In this document: piece after piece, positions 8,261 through 19,979 of the stretch
Layout: each line of letters starts with the position of its first letter
How positions within the stretch are numbered: the stretch's first letter is position 1
Assembly (NCBI RefSeq): GCF_046530675.1
Contig: NZ_CP172558.1
Span: 1,798,001 to 1,862,000 of the forward strand
Reading direction: 5' to 3'
Origin: Chitinibacter sp046530675
GTDB lineage: Bacteria; Pseudomonadota; Gammaproteobacteria; Burkholderiales; Chitinibacteraceae
Length of the DNA stretch: 64,000 nt
Program-made: the position numbers and the translations under genes
Notes under the pieces: model-generated
The model's input: only the letters and a program-made list of their open reading frames with translations
Told to the model about the DNA's origin: nothing
Databases searched by the model: none

Positions 8261-8315
8261 CTACGCCTACCCCACAGATTTTGACTTATTGGGCGCAATG
8301 CCCTGGAGCCCGCCA

Positions 8316-9455
8316 GTGTCCACACCAGCCCCCACTCCAGCCTTGTTGGCACTTGCCGACGGCACCCTGTTCCACGGTATTTCCATCGGCGCAGACGGTG
8401 AAACCCTTGGTGAAGTGGTTTTCAACACTTCAATGACCGGTTACCAAGAAATTCTGACTGACCCGTCATACACCAAGCAGATTGTGACTTTGACTTATCC
8501 GCATATCGGCAACTACGGCGTCAACGCCGAAGACGCTGAAAGTCGCGGCGTTTTTGCCGAAGGCCTGATCATTCGCGATCTGCCTTTGCTGCATTCGAAC
8601 TTCCGCTCGACGATGAGTCTGGGCGAGTATCTGAAGCAAAACAAGGTCGTTGCGATTGCCGACATTGATACCCGCAAGCTGACGCGCATTCTGCGTGAGA
8701 AAGGTGCGCAGCCTGGCTGCATCGTCACCGGCGACAAGATCGACGCTGCTGCCGCAGTTGAAAAAGCCAAATCATTCGGCTCAATGGCGGGTCAAGACTT
8801 GGCCAAAGTCGTGTCTTGCGACAAGTCTTTCGAATGGACGACGGCAGAGTGGAAGCTCGGCGTTGGCTACACGGTGCAAAGCAATCCAAAGTTTCACGTC
8901 GTTGCGTACGACTTCGGCGTGAAGCACAACATCCTGCGCATGCTCGCCGAGCGTGGCTGCAAACTGACCGTCGTGCCAGCGCAAACGCCTGCGGCTGACG
9001 TATTGGCACTCAAACCGGACGGCGTATTCCTGTCGAACGGCCCTGGCGATCCTGAGCCATGCGATTACGCAATCAAGGCGATTCAGGAGTTGCTGGCGAC
9101 GAATACACCGATTTTCGGTATCTGTCTGGGTCACCAATTGCTCGGTCTGGCTGCTGGCGGCAAAACCAGCAAAATGAAATTCGGCCACCACGGTGCCAAC
9201 CATCCGGTGCAGGATCTCGATAGCAAGCACGTGATGATCACCAGCCAGAATCACGGTTTCCAGGTTGACGAAACCAGTCTGCCGGCCAATGTGCGTGTGA
9301 CGCATCGTTCGCTGTTTGACGGTACGGTGCAGGGTATTGCGCTGACCGACAAGCCAGCGTTCTCGTTCCAGGGACACCCGGAAGCCAGCCCAGGCCCACA
9401 CGATGTGGCGTATCTGTTCGATAAATTTATCGCCAGCATGTCTGAGCGCAAGTGA
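8316..9455 (+). CDS. carA: Carbamoyl-phosphate synthase small (glutaminase) subunit
   Basis: A 379-residue subunit that hydrolyses glutamine and channels ammonia to CarB for carbamoyl phosphate, the precursor of arginine and pyrimidines. The N-terminal CPSase domain (LALADGTLFHG, FNTSMTGYQEILTDPSY) is followed by a class-I glutamine amidotransferase with the nucleophile in GICLGHQLL and the His/Glu pair in FQGHPEASPGP. The GTG at 8316 is chosen because GGAG lies 7 nt upstream and the product starts as in relatives; upstream in-frame starts at 8289 and 8298 have no such site. carB starts 12 bp downstream. Confidence 0.96.
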   Translation: MSTPAPTPALLALADGTLFHGISIGADGETLGEVVFNTSMTGYQEILTDPSYTKQIVTLTYPHIGNYGVNAEDAESRGVFAEGLIIRDLPLLHSNFRSTMSLGEYLKQNKVVAIADIDTRKLTRILREKGAQPGCIVTGDKIDAAAAVEKAKSFGSMAGQDLAKVVSCDKSFEWTTAEWKLGVGYTVQSNPKFHVVAYDFGVKHNILRMLAERGCKLTVVPAQTPAADVLALKPDGVFLSNGPGDPEPCDYAIKAIQELLATNTPIFGICLGHQLLGLAAGGKTSKMKFGHHGANHPVQDLDSKHVMITSQNHGFQVDETSLPANVRVTHRSLFDGTVQGIALTDKPAFSFQGHPEASPGPHDVAYLFDKFIASMSERK

Positions 9456-9467
9456 GAGGTTATCAGC

Positions 9468-12701
<3,234 letters not shown>

Positions 12702-12737
12702 CTGATATTTTACTGTTAATTAAGTAAATTTAATAAA

Positions 12738-12772
12738 GCCGTCACCCCAGTGGGGTGGCGGCTCTTGTTTTT
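12738..12772 (+). terminator. Terminator after carAB
   Basis: The stem GCCGTCACCCC / GGGGTGGCGGC (one mismatch) with a short loop is followed by TCTTGTTTTT. Confidence 0.85.
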
Positions 12773-12803
12773 AGCGGCCTCGGGGTGAGGTCGGGAGAAT
12801 AAA

Positions 12804-13286
12804 ATGATTAAAGTTCCATTGACCGTTGTCGGCGCAGAGTTGCTCAAAGCCGAGTTGGCAAATCTGAAAAGTGTCGAGCGTCCTGCGGTGATTGCAGCCA
12901 TTGCCGAAGCGCGCAGTCACGGCGATTTGTCGGAAAATGCAGAATATGATGCCGCCAAAGAAAAGCAGGGTTTTGTTGAAGGCCGTATCGCTGAACTCGA
13001 AAGCAAATTGGGCAATAGCCAGATTATCGACCCGAAAGAAATGGCAGAAACAGCGGAAGGGCGGATTGTTTTTGCTGCCACCGTCGTTTTGCAGGATCTG
13101 GATAGCGAGGCTGAAGTCACTTATCAGATCGTTGGCGACGACGAAGCCGATATCAAACTGGGCAAGATCTCGGTTTCAAGCCCGATTGCCCGCGCTTTGA
13201 TCGGCAAGTACGAAGGTGATATCGCCGACGTGCAGGCACCGGGCGGGCTGCGCGAGTATGAAGTTCTGGAAGTTAAATATATCTAA
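12804..13286 (+). CDS. greA: Transcription elongation factor GreA
   Basis: A 160-residue factor that inserts a coiled coil into the RNA polymerase secondary channel and stimulates cleavage of backtracked transcripts. The N-terminal coiled coil carries ARSHGDLSENAEYDAAKEKQ, with the acidic tip residues, and the C-terminal FKBP-like domain ends PIARALIGKYEGD. The length matches GreA. GGGAGA precedes the ATG. It lies after carAB, as in many proteobacteria. Confidence 0.96.
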   Translation: MIKVPLTVVGAELLKAELANLKSVERPAVIAAIAEARSHGDLSENAEYDAAKEKQGFVEGRIAELESKLGNSQIIDPKEMAETAEGRIVFAATVVLQDLDSEAEVTYQIVGDDEADIKLGKISVSSPIARALIGKYEGDIADVQAPGGLREYEVLEVKYI

Positions 13287-13295
13287 ATGGAGATG

Positions 13296-13344
13296 GGGTA
13301 TGTGGCTGCAGCCTAAATTGGCTGTGGCTCATGGCTCAATACAT
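13296..13344. repeat. Degenerate 49-nt GGGTAT palindromic element, copy G
   Basis: GGGTAT at 13296 and ATACAT ending at 13344 keep the exact 49-nt length, and the element starts 9 nt after the greA stop, as with the other copies. Pairing is weaker: 4 of 6 outer pairs plus a block at positions 9-13. It contains the candidate ATG of the next gene. Confidence 0.4.
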
Positions 13345-13779
13345 CATATGGGTAATGGTTTGAAAAGTCTGCTGACCACGCTGTGGGTCGGTGGCATGTG
13401 GATCATCGGTGTGGTGGTTGCGCCCATCCTATTTCAGTCGCTGGATAACCGGACTGCTGGCATGGTGGCGGGGAAGTTGTTTCACGCCATAGGCTGGATC
13501 GGCATTGTTGCCGGAATCTATCTGATGATCTGGTGGCTCTGGGTCGAGGGCGCGCGGGCATTCAAGGGCGGCAAACTCTGGCTGGTGATTGGCATGCTGC
13601 TCTGTACGCTGATTAACCAATTTGCGATTTTCCCAATTATCGCCGGAATCAAACCTGCAGTGAGTACGGCGGCCGAAGGGATGTTTGGTGGCGGCCTGGC
13701 GCAGTGGCACACGATTTCAAGCCTGATTTATTTATTGCAAAGCGTATTCGGCCTGCTTTATATCTGGCAGCATGATTGA
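13300..13779 (+). CDS. DUF4149 family membrane protein
   Basis: A small inner-membrane protein (159 residues from this start) with four hydrophobic segments and the DUF4149 pattern: LLTTLWVGGMWIIGVVVAPILF, a central WWLW, then NQFAIFPIIAGIKPA. Function unknown. The ATG at 13300 has GGAG 7 nt upstream but lies in a degenerate palindromic element; an ATG at 13348 (MGNGLKSLL) would fit the usual family start yet lacks a ribosome-binding site. The gene follows greA by 13 bp. Confidence 0.82.
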   Translation: MWLQPKLAVAHGSIHHMGNGLKSLLTTLWVGGMWIIGVVVAPILFQSLDNRTAGMVAGKLFHAIGWIGIVAGIYLMIWWLWVEGARAFKGGKLWLVIGMLLCTLINQFAIFPIIAGIKPAVSTAAEGMFGGGLAQWHTISSLIYLLQSVFGLLYIWQHD

Positions 13780-13786
13780 AAGACAT

Positions 13787-13808
13787 GAAAAAGGGCGCTA
13801 AAGCGCCC
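13787..13808 (-). terminator. Terminator for yhbY
   Basis: On the minus strand GGGCGCT pairs with AGCGCCC (13793-13808) and is followed by six T residues. On the plus strand there is no T-run, so it mainly serves yhbY. Confidence 0.8.
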
Positions 13809-13832
13809 TGTGCAAGACTTAAATTTTTGTGT

Positions 13833-14150
13833 TTAAGCCGCTTTTTTCTTCTTTGGCAGCATGATTTTGGGTTTTTCGGTATTGCTAGGGCGGTAAATCA
13901 GTAGCAATTTGCCCAGCATCTGCACTGGCGCAGCGCCCAGATCGGCACAAATTTGCTTCATGAACTGGGCGCGTGCTTCGCGGTCGTCGCCCAGAACGCG
14001 GATTTTGATCAATTCATGAGCATCCAGATTAACGGCAATTTCACGCATCACTGCGTCGGTCAGGCCATTATTCCCAATCATAACCACCGGATTAAGGTGA
14101 TGCGCCAGACTACGCAAATGACGGCATTGATCCGGGGTAAGTTCTAACAT
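13833..14150 (-). CDS. yhbY: YhbY-family CRM-domain RNA-binding protein
   Basis: A 105-residue single-CRM-domain protein starting MLELTPDQCRHLRSLAHHL. It has the RNA-binding GNNGLTDAVM loop (GxxG type) and HELIKIRVLGDDREAR, and ends with a basic tail (LPKKKKAA). E. coli YhbY associates with pre-50S ribosomal particles. The ATG at 14150 fits the family start; the frame stays open further upstream without homologous sequence. Divergent from rlmE across 48 bp, the usual neighbourhood. Confidence 0.92.
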   Translation of the reverse strand: MLELTPDQCRHLRSLAHHLNPVVMIGNNGLTDAVMREIAVNLDAHELIKIRVLGDDREARAQFMKQICADLGAAPVQMLGKLLLIYRPSNTEKPKIMLPKKKKAA

Positions 14151-14198
14151 AGGTGCAAATCCTTGAAAATCTTTATAACTAACAGGGTAGTTTAACTG

Positions 14199-14819
14199 AT
14201 GGCTCGTTCTAATTCCAGTAACGTTTGGTTGCGCGAGCACGTCAACGACCATTATGTGCATATGGCCAAGAAAGACGGTTATCGCGCCCGTGCCGCATAC
14301 AAGCTGCTCGAAATCGACGAAAAAGACAAGTTGATCAAGCCCGGAATGTGGGTCGCCGATTTGGGCGCAGCGCCAGGCAGCTGGTGTCAGGTGGCCATGC
14401 CCAAAGTGGGGCCGAGTGGCCGGGTTTTTGCGCTCGATATTCTTGAAATGGATCCGGTGCGTGGCGTCGAATTTGTGCAGGGTGATTTTCGTGAAGAAGA
14501 AGTATTGAATAAATTCAATGCGCTGCTTGGTGGCAGACAAGTGGATCTTGTAATCTGCGATATGGCACCCAATATTACCGGTACAGCTGTGACTGATCAG
14601 GCGCGCAGCATGTATTTATGCGAATTAGCGCTTGAATTTGCTCGCGAGCAGCTTAAACCCGGTGGTCATTTTCTGGTCAAGGTGTTTCAGGGCGCCGGAT
14701 TTCCCGAATATATGTCGGCAATGCGTGAAACTTTTGCCAGTGTAGTCTCTCGAAAACCTAAAGCCTCACGTGATCGCAGCTCGGAAATCTACCTTTTGGG
14801 TAAGCAAAAAAAGGCTTAA
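14199..14819 (+). CDS. rlmE: 23S rRNA (uridine-2'-O)-methyltransferase RlmE
   Basis: A 206-residue FtsJ/RrmJ-type enzyme that methylates U2552 (E. coli numbering) of 23S rRNA in the late 50S particle. The Rossmann SAM-binding motif VADLGAAPGSWCQVA, the acidic DMAPNITG motif and the catalytic-lysine region HFLVKVFQGAGF are all present. It lies just upstream of ftsH, the widely conserved order. Confidence 0.96.
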   Translation: MARSNSSNVWLREHVNDHYVHMAKKDGYRARAAYKLLEIDEKDKLIKPGMWVADLGAAPGSWCQVAMPKVGPSGRVFALDILEMDPVRGVEFVQGDFREEEVLNKFNALLGGRQVDLVICDMAPNITGTAVTDQARSMYLCELALEFAREQLKPGGHFLVKVFQGAGFPEYMSAMRETFASVVSRKPKASRDRSSEIYLLGKQKKA

Positions 14820-14885
14820 GCAATTGCTCGATCCGAGTAAAATAGTTTTGTCATTCCCGAATTTGGGACAAACAGGAGTAAAGCC

Positions 14886-16799
14886 GTGAACAATCTCGGC
14901 AAGAATATCGCCATTTGGTTAATCGTCGGTCTGGTACTGATGACCATTTTCAACCAGTTTTCGAAGCATCAGGATACTTCGACTCAAATCCCTTATTCGC
15001 AATTCATGGTTGAAGTCGAGCAAGGCCGGATTGCGAGCGCCGAGATCGAAGGTAGCCCATTGCGCGGTCAATGGATACGCGGCAAAAAGTCCGATGGCAG
15101 CAATTACGCGACTTTGGCGCCGTTTGACTTCCGCATGGTCGATACGCTGATCAAGCACAACGTCAAATTCGCCGCCAAACCGGAAGAAGAACCTAGCCTG
15201 TTGATGAATATCCTGATCAACTGGTTCCCGATGTTGTTGTTGATCGGCGTCTGGATTTTCTTTATGCGCCAGATGCAGGGCGGCGGGAAAGGTGGCGCGT
15301 TCTCATTTGGCAAATCCAAAGCCAAAATGCTCGACGAGAGTAATAACGCAGTCACTTTTGCCGACGTTGCCGGTTGCGATGAAGCAAAAGAAGAAGTATC
15401 CGAAATCGTCGATTACCTGCGCGATCCAAGCAAATACCAGAGTCTGGGTGGCCGCATGCCACGTGGTATTTTGATGGTCGGCTCGCCCGGTACGGGTAAA
15501 ACTCTGCTGGCCAAAGCGATTGCCGGTGAAGCCAAAGTGCCGTTTTTCTCGATTTCCGGTTCCGACTTCGTCGAAATGTTTGTCGGTGTCGGTGCTGCGC
15601 GTGTTCGCGATATGTTCGAGAACGCCAAGAAAAACGCACCTTGCATTATTTTTATCGACGAGATCGACGCAGTAGGTCGTCAACGTGGCGCAGGTATGGG
15701 CGGCGGTAACGACGAGCGCGAGCAAACCCTGAACCAGATGCTGGTTGAAATGGATGGCTTTGAAGGCAATTCGGGCATTATCGTGATTGCTGCGACTAAC
15801 CGCCCAGACGTACTCGACCCTGCGCTGATGCGTCCGGGTCGATTCGACCGTCAAGTGGTGGTGTCTCTGCCGGATATTCGCGGTCGTGAGCAAATTCTGG
15901 GCGTCCATATGCGCAAAGTGCCAATTGCCAATGACGTCGATGCTTCCGTTTTGGCTCGCGGCACGCCAGGTATGTCGGGTGCCGATCTGGCCAATCTGGT
16001 CAATGAAGCGGCTTTGTTTGCTGCTCGCCGTAACAAGCGTCTGGTCGATATGGCAGATTTCGAGTCAGCGAAAGACAAGATCTATATGGGGCCAGAGCGC
16101 CGCAGCATGGTGATGACTGAAGATGAGCGTCGTGCTACGGCGTATCACGAGTCAGGTCACGCTGTGGTGGCTGAAATGCTCGAAGGTACTGATCCGGTGC
16201 ATAAAGTCACGATTATGCCGCGTGGCCGTGCCTTGGGTCTGACTTGGCAGTTGCCAGAGCGTGACCGTTTCTCGCATTACAAAGATCAAATGCTGAACGA
16301 ATTGGCGATTTTGTTTGGTGGCCGTGTTGCAGAAGATCTGTTTATCAACCGCATTTCTACCGGTGCATCGAATGACTTTGAGCGTGCAACTGCAATGGCG
16401 CGTGATATGGTGACTCGTTATGGTATGACCGAGAAAATGGGGCCTATGGTTTACGCCGAAAATGACGGTGAAGTTTTCCTAGGGCGCTCGGTGACGACAC
16501 ACAAGAATGTTTCTGAGTCGACCATGCAACAAGTTGATTCCGAAATTCGCCGGATTATCGATGAACAATATGCGCTGGCGGTCAAAATTCTGAGCGAGAA
16601 CCGTGACAAGGTTGAAGCCATGACCACCGCTCTGATGGATTGGGAAACGATTGATAGGGAGCAGGTGCTCGACATCATGGAGGGGCGTCCACCACGTCCG
16701 CCGAAAGAATTGCCGCCAGTTCGCAAAGTTGCGCCGCCAGAAAGCGATACACCAACGGGCGGTGCTGAAGCGCCGGCAGCACCGGCAGCAGAAGTTTAA
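14886..16799 (+). CDS. ftsH: ATP-dependent zinc metalloprotease FtsH
   Basis: A 637-residue membrane-anchored hexameric AAA+ protease that degrades membrane and regulatory proteins. There are two N-terminal transmembrane segments (about residues 5-21 and 105-125) around a periplasmic domain. Walker A GSPGTGKT lies at 199-206, followed by Walker B IIFIDEIDAVG, the second region of homology (ATNRPDVLDPALMRPGRFDR) and the zinc site HESGH at 421-425. The Pro/Ala-rich C-terminus is typically variable. GTG start with AGGAG 8 nt upstream. Confidence 0.97.
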   Translation: MNNLGKNIAIWLIVGLVLMTIFNQFSKHQDTSTQIPYSQFMVEVEQGRIASAEIEGSPLRGQWIRGKKSDGSNYATLAPFDFRMVDTLIKHNVKFAAKPEEEPSLLMNILINWFPMLLLIGVWIFFMRQMQGGGKGGAFSFGKSKAKMLDESNNAVTFADVAGCDEAKEEVSEIVDYLRDPSKYQSLGGRMPRGILMVGSPGTGKTLLAKAIAGEAKVPFFSISGSDFVEMFVGVGAARVRDMFENAKKNAPCIIFIDEIDAVGRQRGAGMGGGNDEREQTLNQMLVEMDGFEGNSGIIVIAATNRPDVLDPALMRPGRFDRQVVVSLPDIRGREQILGVHMRKVPIANDVDASVLARGTPGMSGADLANLVNEAALFAARRNKRLVDMADFESAKDKIYMGPERRSMVMTEDERRATAYHESGHAVVAEMLEGTDPVHKVTIMPRGRALGLTWQLPERDRFSHYKDQMLNELAILFGGRVAEDLFINRISTGASNDFERATAMARDMVTRYGMTEKMGPMVYAENDGEVFLGRSVTTHKNVSESTMQQVDSEIRRIIDEQYALAVKILSENRDKVEAMTTALMDWETIDREQVLDIMEGRPPRPPKELPPVRKVAPPESDTPTGGAEAPAAPAAEV

Positions 16800-16815
16800 A
16801 GAGTTTGATGTCAGT

Positions 16816-16840
16816 AAAGGCGGCGCAAGCCGCCTTTGTC
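16816..16840 (+). terminator. Hairpin between ftsH and folP (weak terminator)
   Basis: Perfect 9-bp stem AAAGGCGGC / GCCGCCTTT with a GCAA loop. The T-run is short (TTTGTCATTT), so readthrough into folP is likely. Confidence 0.6.
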
Positions 16841-16858
16841 ATTTAGAGGCAGGGCAGA

Positions 16859-17686
16859 ATGAATCATATAGTTGCTTGTGGCCGCTACCGGCTGGCGTTA
16901 GAGCGACCTCTGGTGATGGGAATCGTCAATATCACGCCGGATTCGTTTTCAGATGGCGGGCGTTACAATTCGCTCACCGCTGCTTTGCAGCGCATCGAAC
17001 AACTGCATAAAGACGGCGCAGACATCATTGATATTGGTGGGGAGTCAACGCGGCCCGGTGCTGCGGCTGTGTCGGTCGATGAAGAGCTGGCCCGTGTGAT
17101 GCCGGTGATTGAGGCCGCAGTTCAGTTGGATATCCCGATTTCGATTGATACCTGCAAAAGCGAAGTGATGATCGCGGCGCTCAAAGCGGGTGTTGACCTG
17201 ATCAATGATATTGCCGGTCTGGAAGCGCCTGGTGCGATTGAGGCGTTGCAACAGAGCCAGGCCGGGGTTTGCCTGATGCATAAGCAGGGCAATCCACAAA
17301 CGATGCAGACCGAGCCGTTTTATCATGATGTCGTTGCCGAGGTGACTCAGTATTTGAAAGTACGTTCGCAAGTGGTGATCAATGCGGCGATTGAACGTGA
17401 GCGTATCGTTCTTGACCCGGGTTTTGGTTTTGGCAAAACGCTGCTGCATAACCGTGCTTTGTTTCGTTCTTTGTCGGCGATGCAGCAAGAATTGGATTTT
17501 CCGTTGCTGGTTGGTGTTTCACGCAAGCGCATGCTCGGCGAGCTGACCGGGCGCGAAGTGGGTGACAGAATGGTCGCTAGCGTGACGGCAGCAGTCTTGG
17601 CGGCTCAAGCCGGTGCTGCAATTGTGCGTGTGCACGACGTAAGGGATACATTGGATGCGTTAAAGGTTTGGCACGGGTTAAAATAA
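16859..17686 (+). CDS. folP: Dihydropteroate synthase
   Basis: A 275-residue TIM-barrel enzyme joining p-aminobenzoate to 6-hydroxymethyl-dihydropterin diphosphate; the sulfonamide target. Motifs are GIVNITPDSFSDGG, DIGGESTRPGAAAV, PISIDTCKSEV and DPGFGFGKT, with SRKRMLG near the end. Length is typical. It lies between ftsH and glmM, an order common in proteobacteria. Confidence 0.96.
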   Translation: MNHIVACGRYRLALERPLVMGIVNITPDSFSDGGRYNSLTAALQRIEQLHKDGADIIDIGGESTRPGAAAVSVDEELARVMPVIEAAVQLDIPISIDTCKSEVMIAALKAGVDLINDIAGLEAPGAIEALQQSQAGVCLMHKQGNPQTMQTEPFYHDVVAEVTQYLKVRSQVVINAAIERERIVLDPGFGFGKTLLHNRALFRSLSAMQQELDFPLLVGVSRKRMLGELTGREVGDRMVASVTAAVLAAQAGAAIVRVHDVRDTLDALKVWHGLK

Positions 17687-17711
17687 GCCGCACTTTTAAA
17701 AGGGTTAAGTA

Positions 17712-19082
17712 ATGGCGCGTAAATATTTTGGTACCGACGGGGTGCGTGGTTTGGTGGGCGAATATCCGATTACGCCCGATTTTGCGATGAAGCTGGGTTA
17801 TGCCGCAGGGCGGGTGCTGGTCGCTGAAGCGATGAAAAAAGGCATGCACGAACATCCGGGCGTGTTGATTGGTAAAGACACTCGCGTTTCAGGTTATATG
17901 CTTGAAGCGGCTTTGCAGGCCGGTTTTAATGCCGCCGGTGTTGATTGCCATCTGACCGGCCCTTTGCCTACGCCGGGAATCGCCTATTTGACCCGCGCTT
18001 TACGCCTGTCTGCCGGTGTCGTGATTTCCGCATCGCACAATCCTTATCATGACAATGGCATCAAATTTTTTGGTGCTGGCGGCAAAAAGCTGGCCGATGA
18101 CGTTGAGTTGGCGATTGAAGCCGCGATTGATGAGGCACAACCCTGTGTGACGCCGAAGCAGATTGGCCGTTCGTGGCGTATCAACGATGCCGCCGGGCGT
18201 TATATCGAATTTTGCAAATCGACTTTCCCCAATGATCTCGACTTGCGTGGTTTGAAGCTGGTGATCGATTGCGCTCATGGTGCGACTTACCATATTGCAC
18301 CGCATGTTTTTCATGAATTGGGTGCCGAGGTGGTGACGATTGGTGCGCAACCCGACGGTTTTAATATCAATGAAGAAGTCGGCGCAACTCATCCCGAAAC
18401 GCTGCGTTTGAAAGTGCTCTCCGAAGGCGCTCATTTTGGTATCGCGCTCGACGGTGATGGCGATCGCCTGATTATGGTTGACCGTGATGGCACGATTGTT
18501 GACGGCGATCAGTTGCTCTACGTGCTGGCGATTTATCGCCAGCAAAAAGGGACGTTGGGTGAAGGGGTTGTCGGAACCTTGATGACCAATCTCGGCGTTG
18601 AAAATGCGCTCAAGCAGCGCGGCATTGGGTTTGTTCGCGCCAAAGTCGGCGACCGTTATGTGCTGGAACAGCTCGAAGCCAAAGGCTGGCTGATCGGCGG
18701 CGAAGGTTCAGGTCATTTGCTTTGCCTTGATCGCCATACCACAGGTGACGGCATTATCTCGGCGCTGCAAGTGATGCAGGCGTTGAAAGAAAGCGCGCAG
18801 AGTCTGGCTGGCTTTTGCAAGGATTTGCAGCTTTCAAAGCAGGTACTGAAAAATGTCCGGATCGCCAAGGGTTTTGATTGTCACTCCTCGGACGCGATCA
18901 AAGCCAAAGTGCAAGAGGCTGAAGCCGCGATGGGCAGTGATGGCCGCGTCTTGCTGCGTCCATCGGGAACCGAGCCTGTTGTGCGCGTGATGGTCGAGCA
19001 TATCAACCCGGTCGAGGCGCGCGAATGGGCCGAGCAAATCGCTGTTGTGGTCGGCAATGAGGCAGCTGCGTACGAGGTCTGA
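17712..19082 (+). CDS. glmM: Phosphoglucosamine mutase
   Basis: A 456-residue enzyme that converts glucosamine-6-phosphate to glucosamine-1-phosphate for UDP-GlcNAc synthesis. It begins with KYFGTDGVRGLVG, has the phosphoserine loop VISASHNPYHDNGIKFF, the metal loop DGDGDRL, the sugar-binding GEGSGHL and the phosphate-binding RPSGTEPVVRVMVE. Follows folP by 25 bp. In a chitin-degrading bacterium its substrate can also come from imported GlcNAc (inference). Confidence 0.96.
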   Translation: MARKYFGTDGVRGLVGEYPITPDFAMKLGYAAGRVLVAEAMKKGMHEHPGVLIGKDTRVSGYMLEAALQAGFNAAGVDCHLTGPLPTPGIAYLTRALRLSAGVVISASHNPYHDNGIKFFGAGGKKLADDVELAIEAAIDEAQPCVTPKQIGRSWRINDAAGRYIEFCKSTFPNDLDLRGLKLVIDCAHGATYHIAPHVFHELGAEVVTIGAQPDGFNINEEVGATHPETLRLKVLSEGAHFGIALDGDGDRLIMVDRDGTIVDGDQLLYVLAIYRQQKGTLGEGVVGTLMTNLGVENALKQRGIGFVRAKVGDRYVLEQLEAKGWLIGGEGSGHLLCLDRHTTGDGIISALQVMQALKESAQSLAGFCKDLQLSKQVLKNVRIAKGFDCHSSDAIKAKVQEAEAAMGSDGRVLLRPSGTEPVVRVMVEHINPVEAREWAEQIAVVVGNEAAAYEV

Positions 19083-19084
19083 TG

Positions 19085-19133
19085 GGGTATTGCTCTGTAG
19101 ATCTCGCTAGTATTTGTGTTGAAGAAAATACCC
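19085..19133. repeat. 49-nt GGGTAT/ATACCC palindromic element, copy C
   Basis: Begins 2 nt after the glmM stop and has exact length and ends. The outer 7 bp pair well but the middle pairs poorly, so this looks like a decayed copy. It is followed by TGCTGG and then by a separate strong terminator. Confidence 0.5.
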
Positions 19134-19142
19134 TGCTGGAGT

Positions 19143-19180
19143 AAAAAGGGCTGCAACTTGATTCAAGTTGCAGCCCTTTT
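19143..19180. terminator. Bidirectional terminator between glmM and pstB
   Basis: Perfect stem AAAAGGGCTGCAACTTG / CAAGTTGCAGCCCTTTT with an ATT loop. The flanking A and T runs let it act on both strands. Confidence 0.92.
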
Positions 19181-19197
19181 CTATGGCGTCAGATGGA

Positions 19198-19965
19198 TTA
19201 ACCGAATTTACCGGTAATATAATCTTCGGTTGCCTTGACCGTTGGTGCGGTGAAAATGGTGTCTGTTTCGCCCATTTCGATCAGCTCGCCCAGATACATA
19301 TACGCGGTGTAATCCGAAATTCGTGCCGCCTGTTGCATATTGTGCGTCACAATCGCGATGGTGTAATCCTTCTTCAGTTCATGTACCAGCTCTTCAACGT
19401 GTGCAGTTGAGATCGGGTCGAGTGCCGAAGTTGGCTCGTCCAGTAGCAAAACTTCCGGTTTGACTGCGACAGCGCGCGCAATGCACAAGCGCTGTTGCTG
19501 ACCACCCGAGAGTCCAAGTCCGGATTGCTTGAGTTTGTCTTTGACCTCGTTCCACAGCGCGGCTTTGGATAGCGCCCATTCGATGCGGTCGTCCATTTCC
19601 GATTTGCTTAACTGTTCGTACAGCTTGACGCCAAATGCGACATTGTCATAAATCGACATTGGAAATGGTGTTGGTTTCTGAAAAACCATGCCGACTTTGG
19701 CGCGCAACATATTCAGATCGATGCCGGGGCGCAGGATGTTTTCGCCGTTAAGCAGGATTTCACCGGTCGCGCGCAATTTCGGGTACAGATCGTACATGCG
19801 GTTGAAGGTGCGCAGCAGCGTCGATTTGCCGCAGCCCGATGGACCGATAAAGGCAGTCACTTTGCCTTCGCGAATATCCAGGTTGATGTTTTTTAGTGCA
19901 TGGAACTGACCGTAATAAAAATCGAGATTTTTAACGGCAAGCGTTACCGAGTGTTCAGCAGTCAT
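19198..19965 (-). CDS. pstB: Phosphate ABC transporter ATPase PstB
   Basis: A 255-residue ATPase of the high-affinity phosphate importer. Walker A GPSGCGKST, Q-loop VFQKPTPFPMSIYDN, signature LSGGQQQR and Walker B VLLLDEPTSALDP are all intact. The ATG at 19965 gives the usual PstB start just before the ATPase fold; the open frame reaches further upstream into pstA without homology. It is last in the pstSCAB order. No phoU or phoBR follows in the window. Confidence 0.96.
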   Translation of the reverse strand: MTAEHSVTLAVKNLDFYYGQFHALKNINLDIREGKVTAFIGPSGCGKSTLLRTFNRMYDLYPKLRATGEILLNGENILRPGIDLNMLRAKVGMVFQKPTPFPMSIYDNVAFGVKLYEQLSKSEMDDRIEWALSKAALWNEVKDKLKQSGLGLSGGQQQRLCIARAVAVKPEVLLLDEPTSALDPISTAHVEELVHELKKDYTIAIVTHNMQQAARISDYTAYMYLGELIEMGETDTIFTAPTVKATEDYITGKFG

Positions 19966-19979
19966 TTCAGTCGTCCAGA

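Noticed and set aside
8199..8273. GGGGTAG / CTACCCC complementarity around the carA leader hairpin as an anti-terminator
   Set aside because: The first half lies in the -10 region and would not be part of the transcript.
13833..14540. Long minus-strand frame extending yhbY upstream over rlmE
   Set aside because: The extra N-terminal sequence is antisense to rlmE and shows no homology; YhbY starts at 14150.
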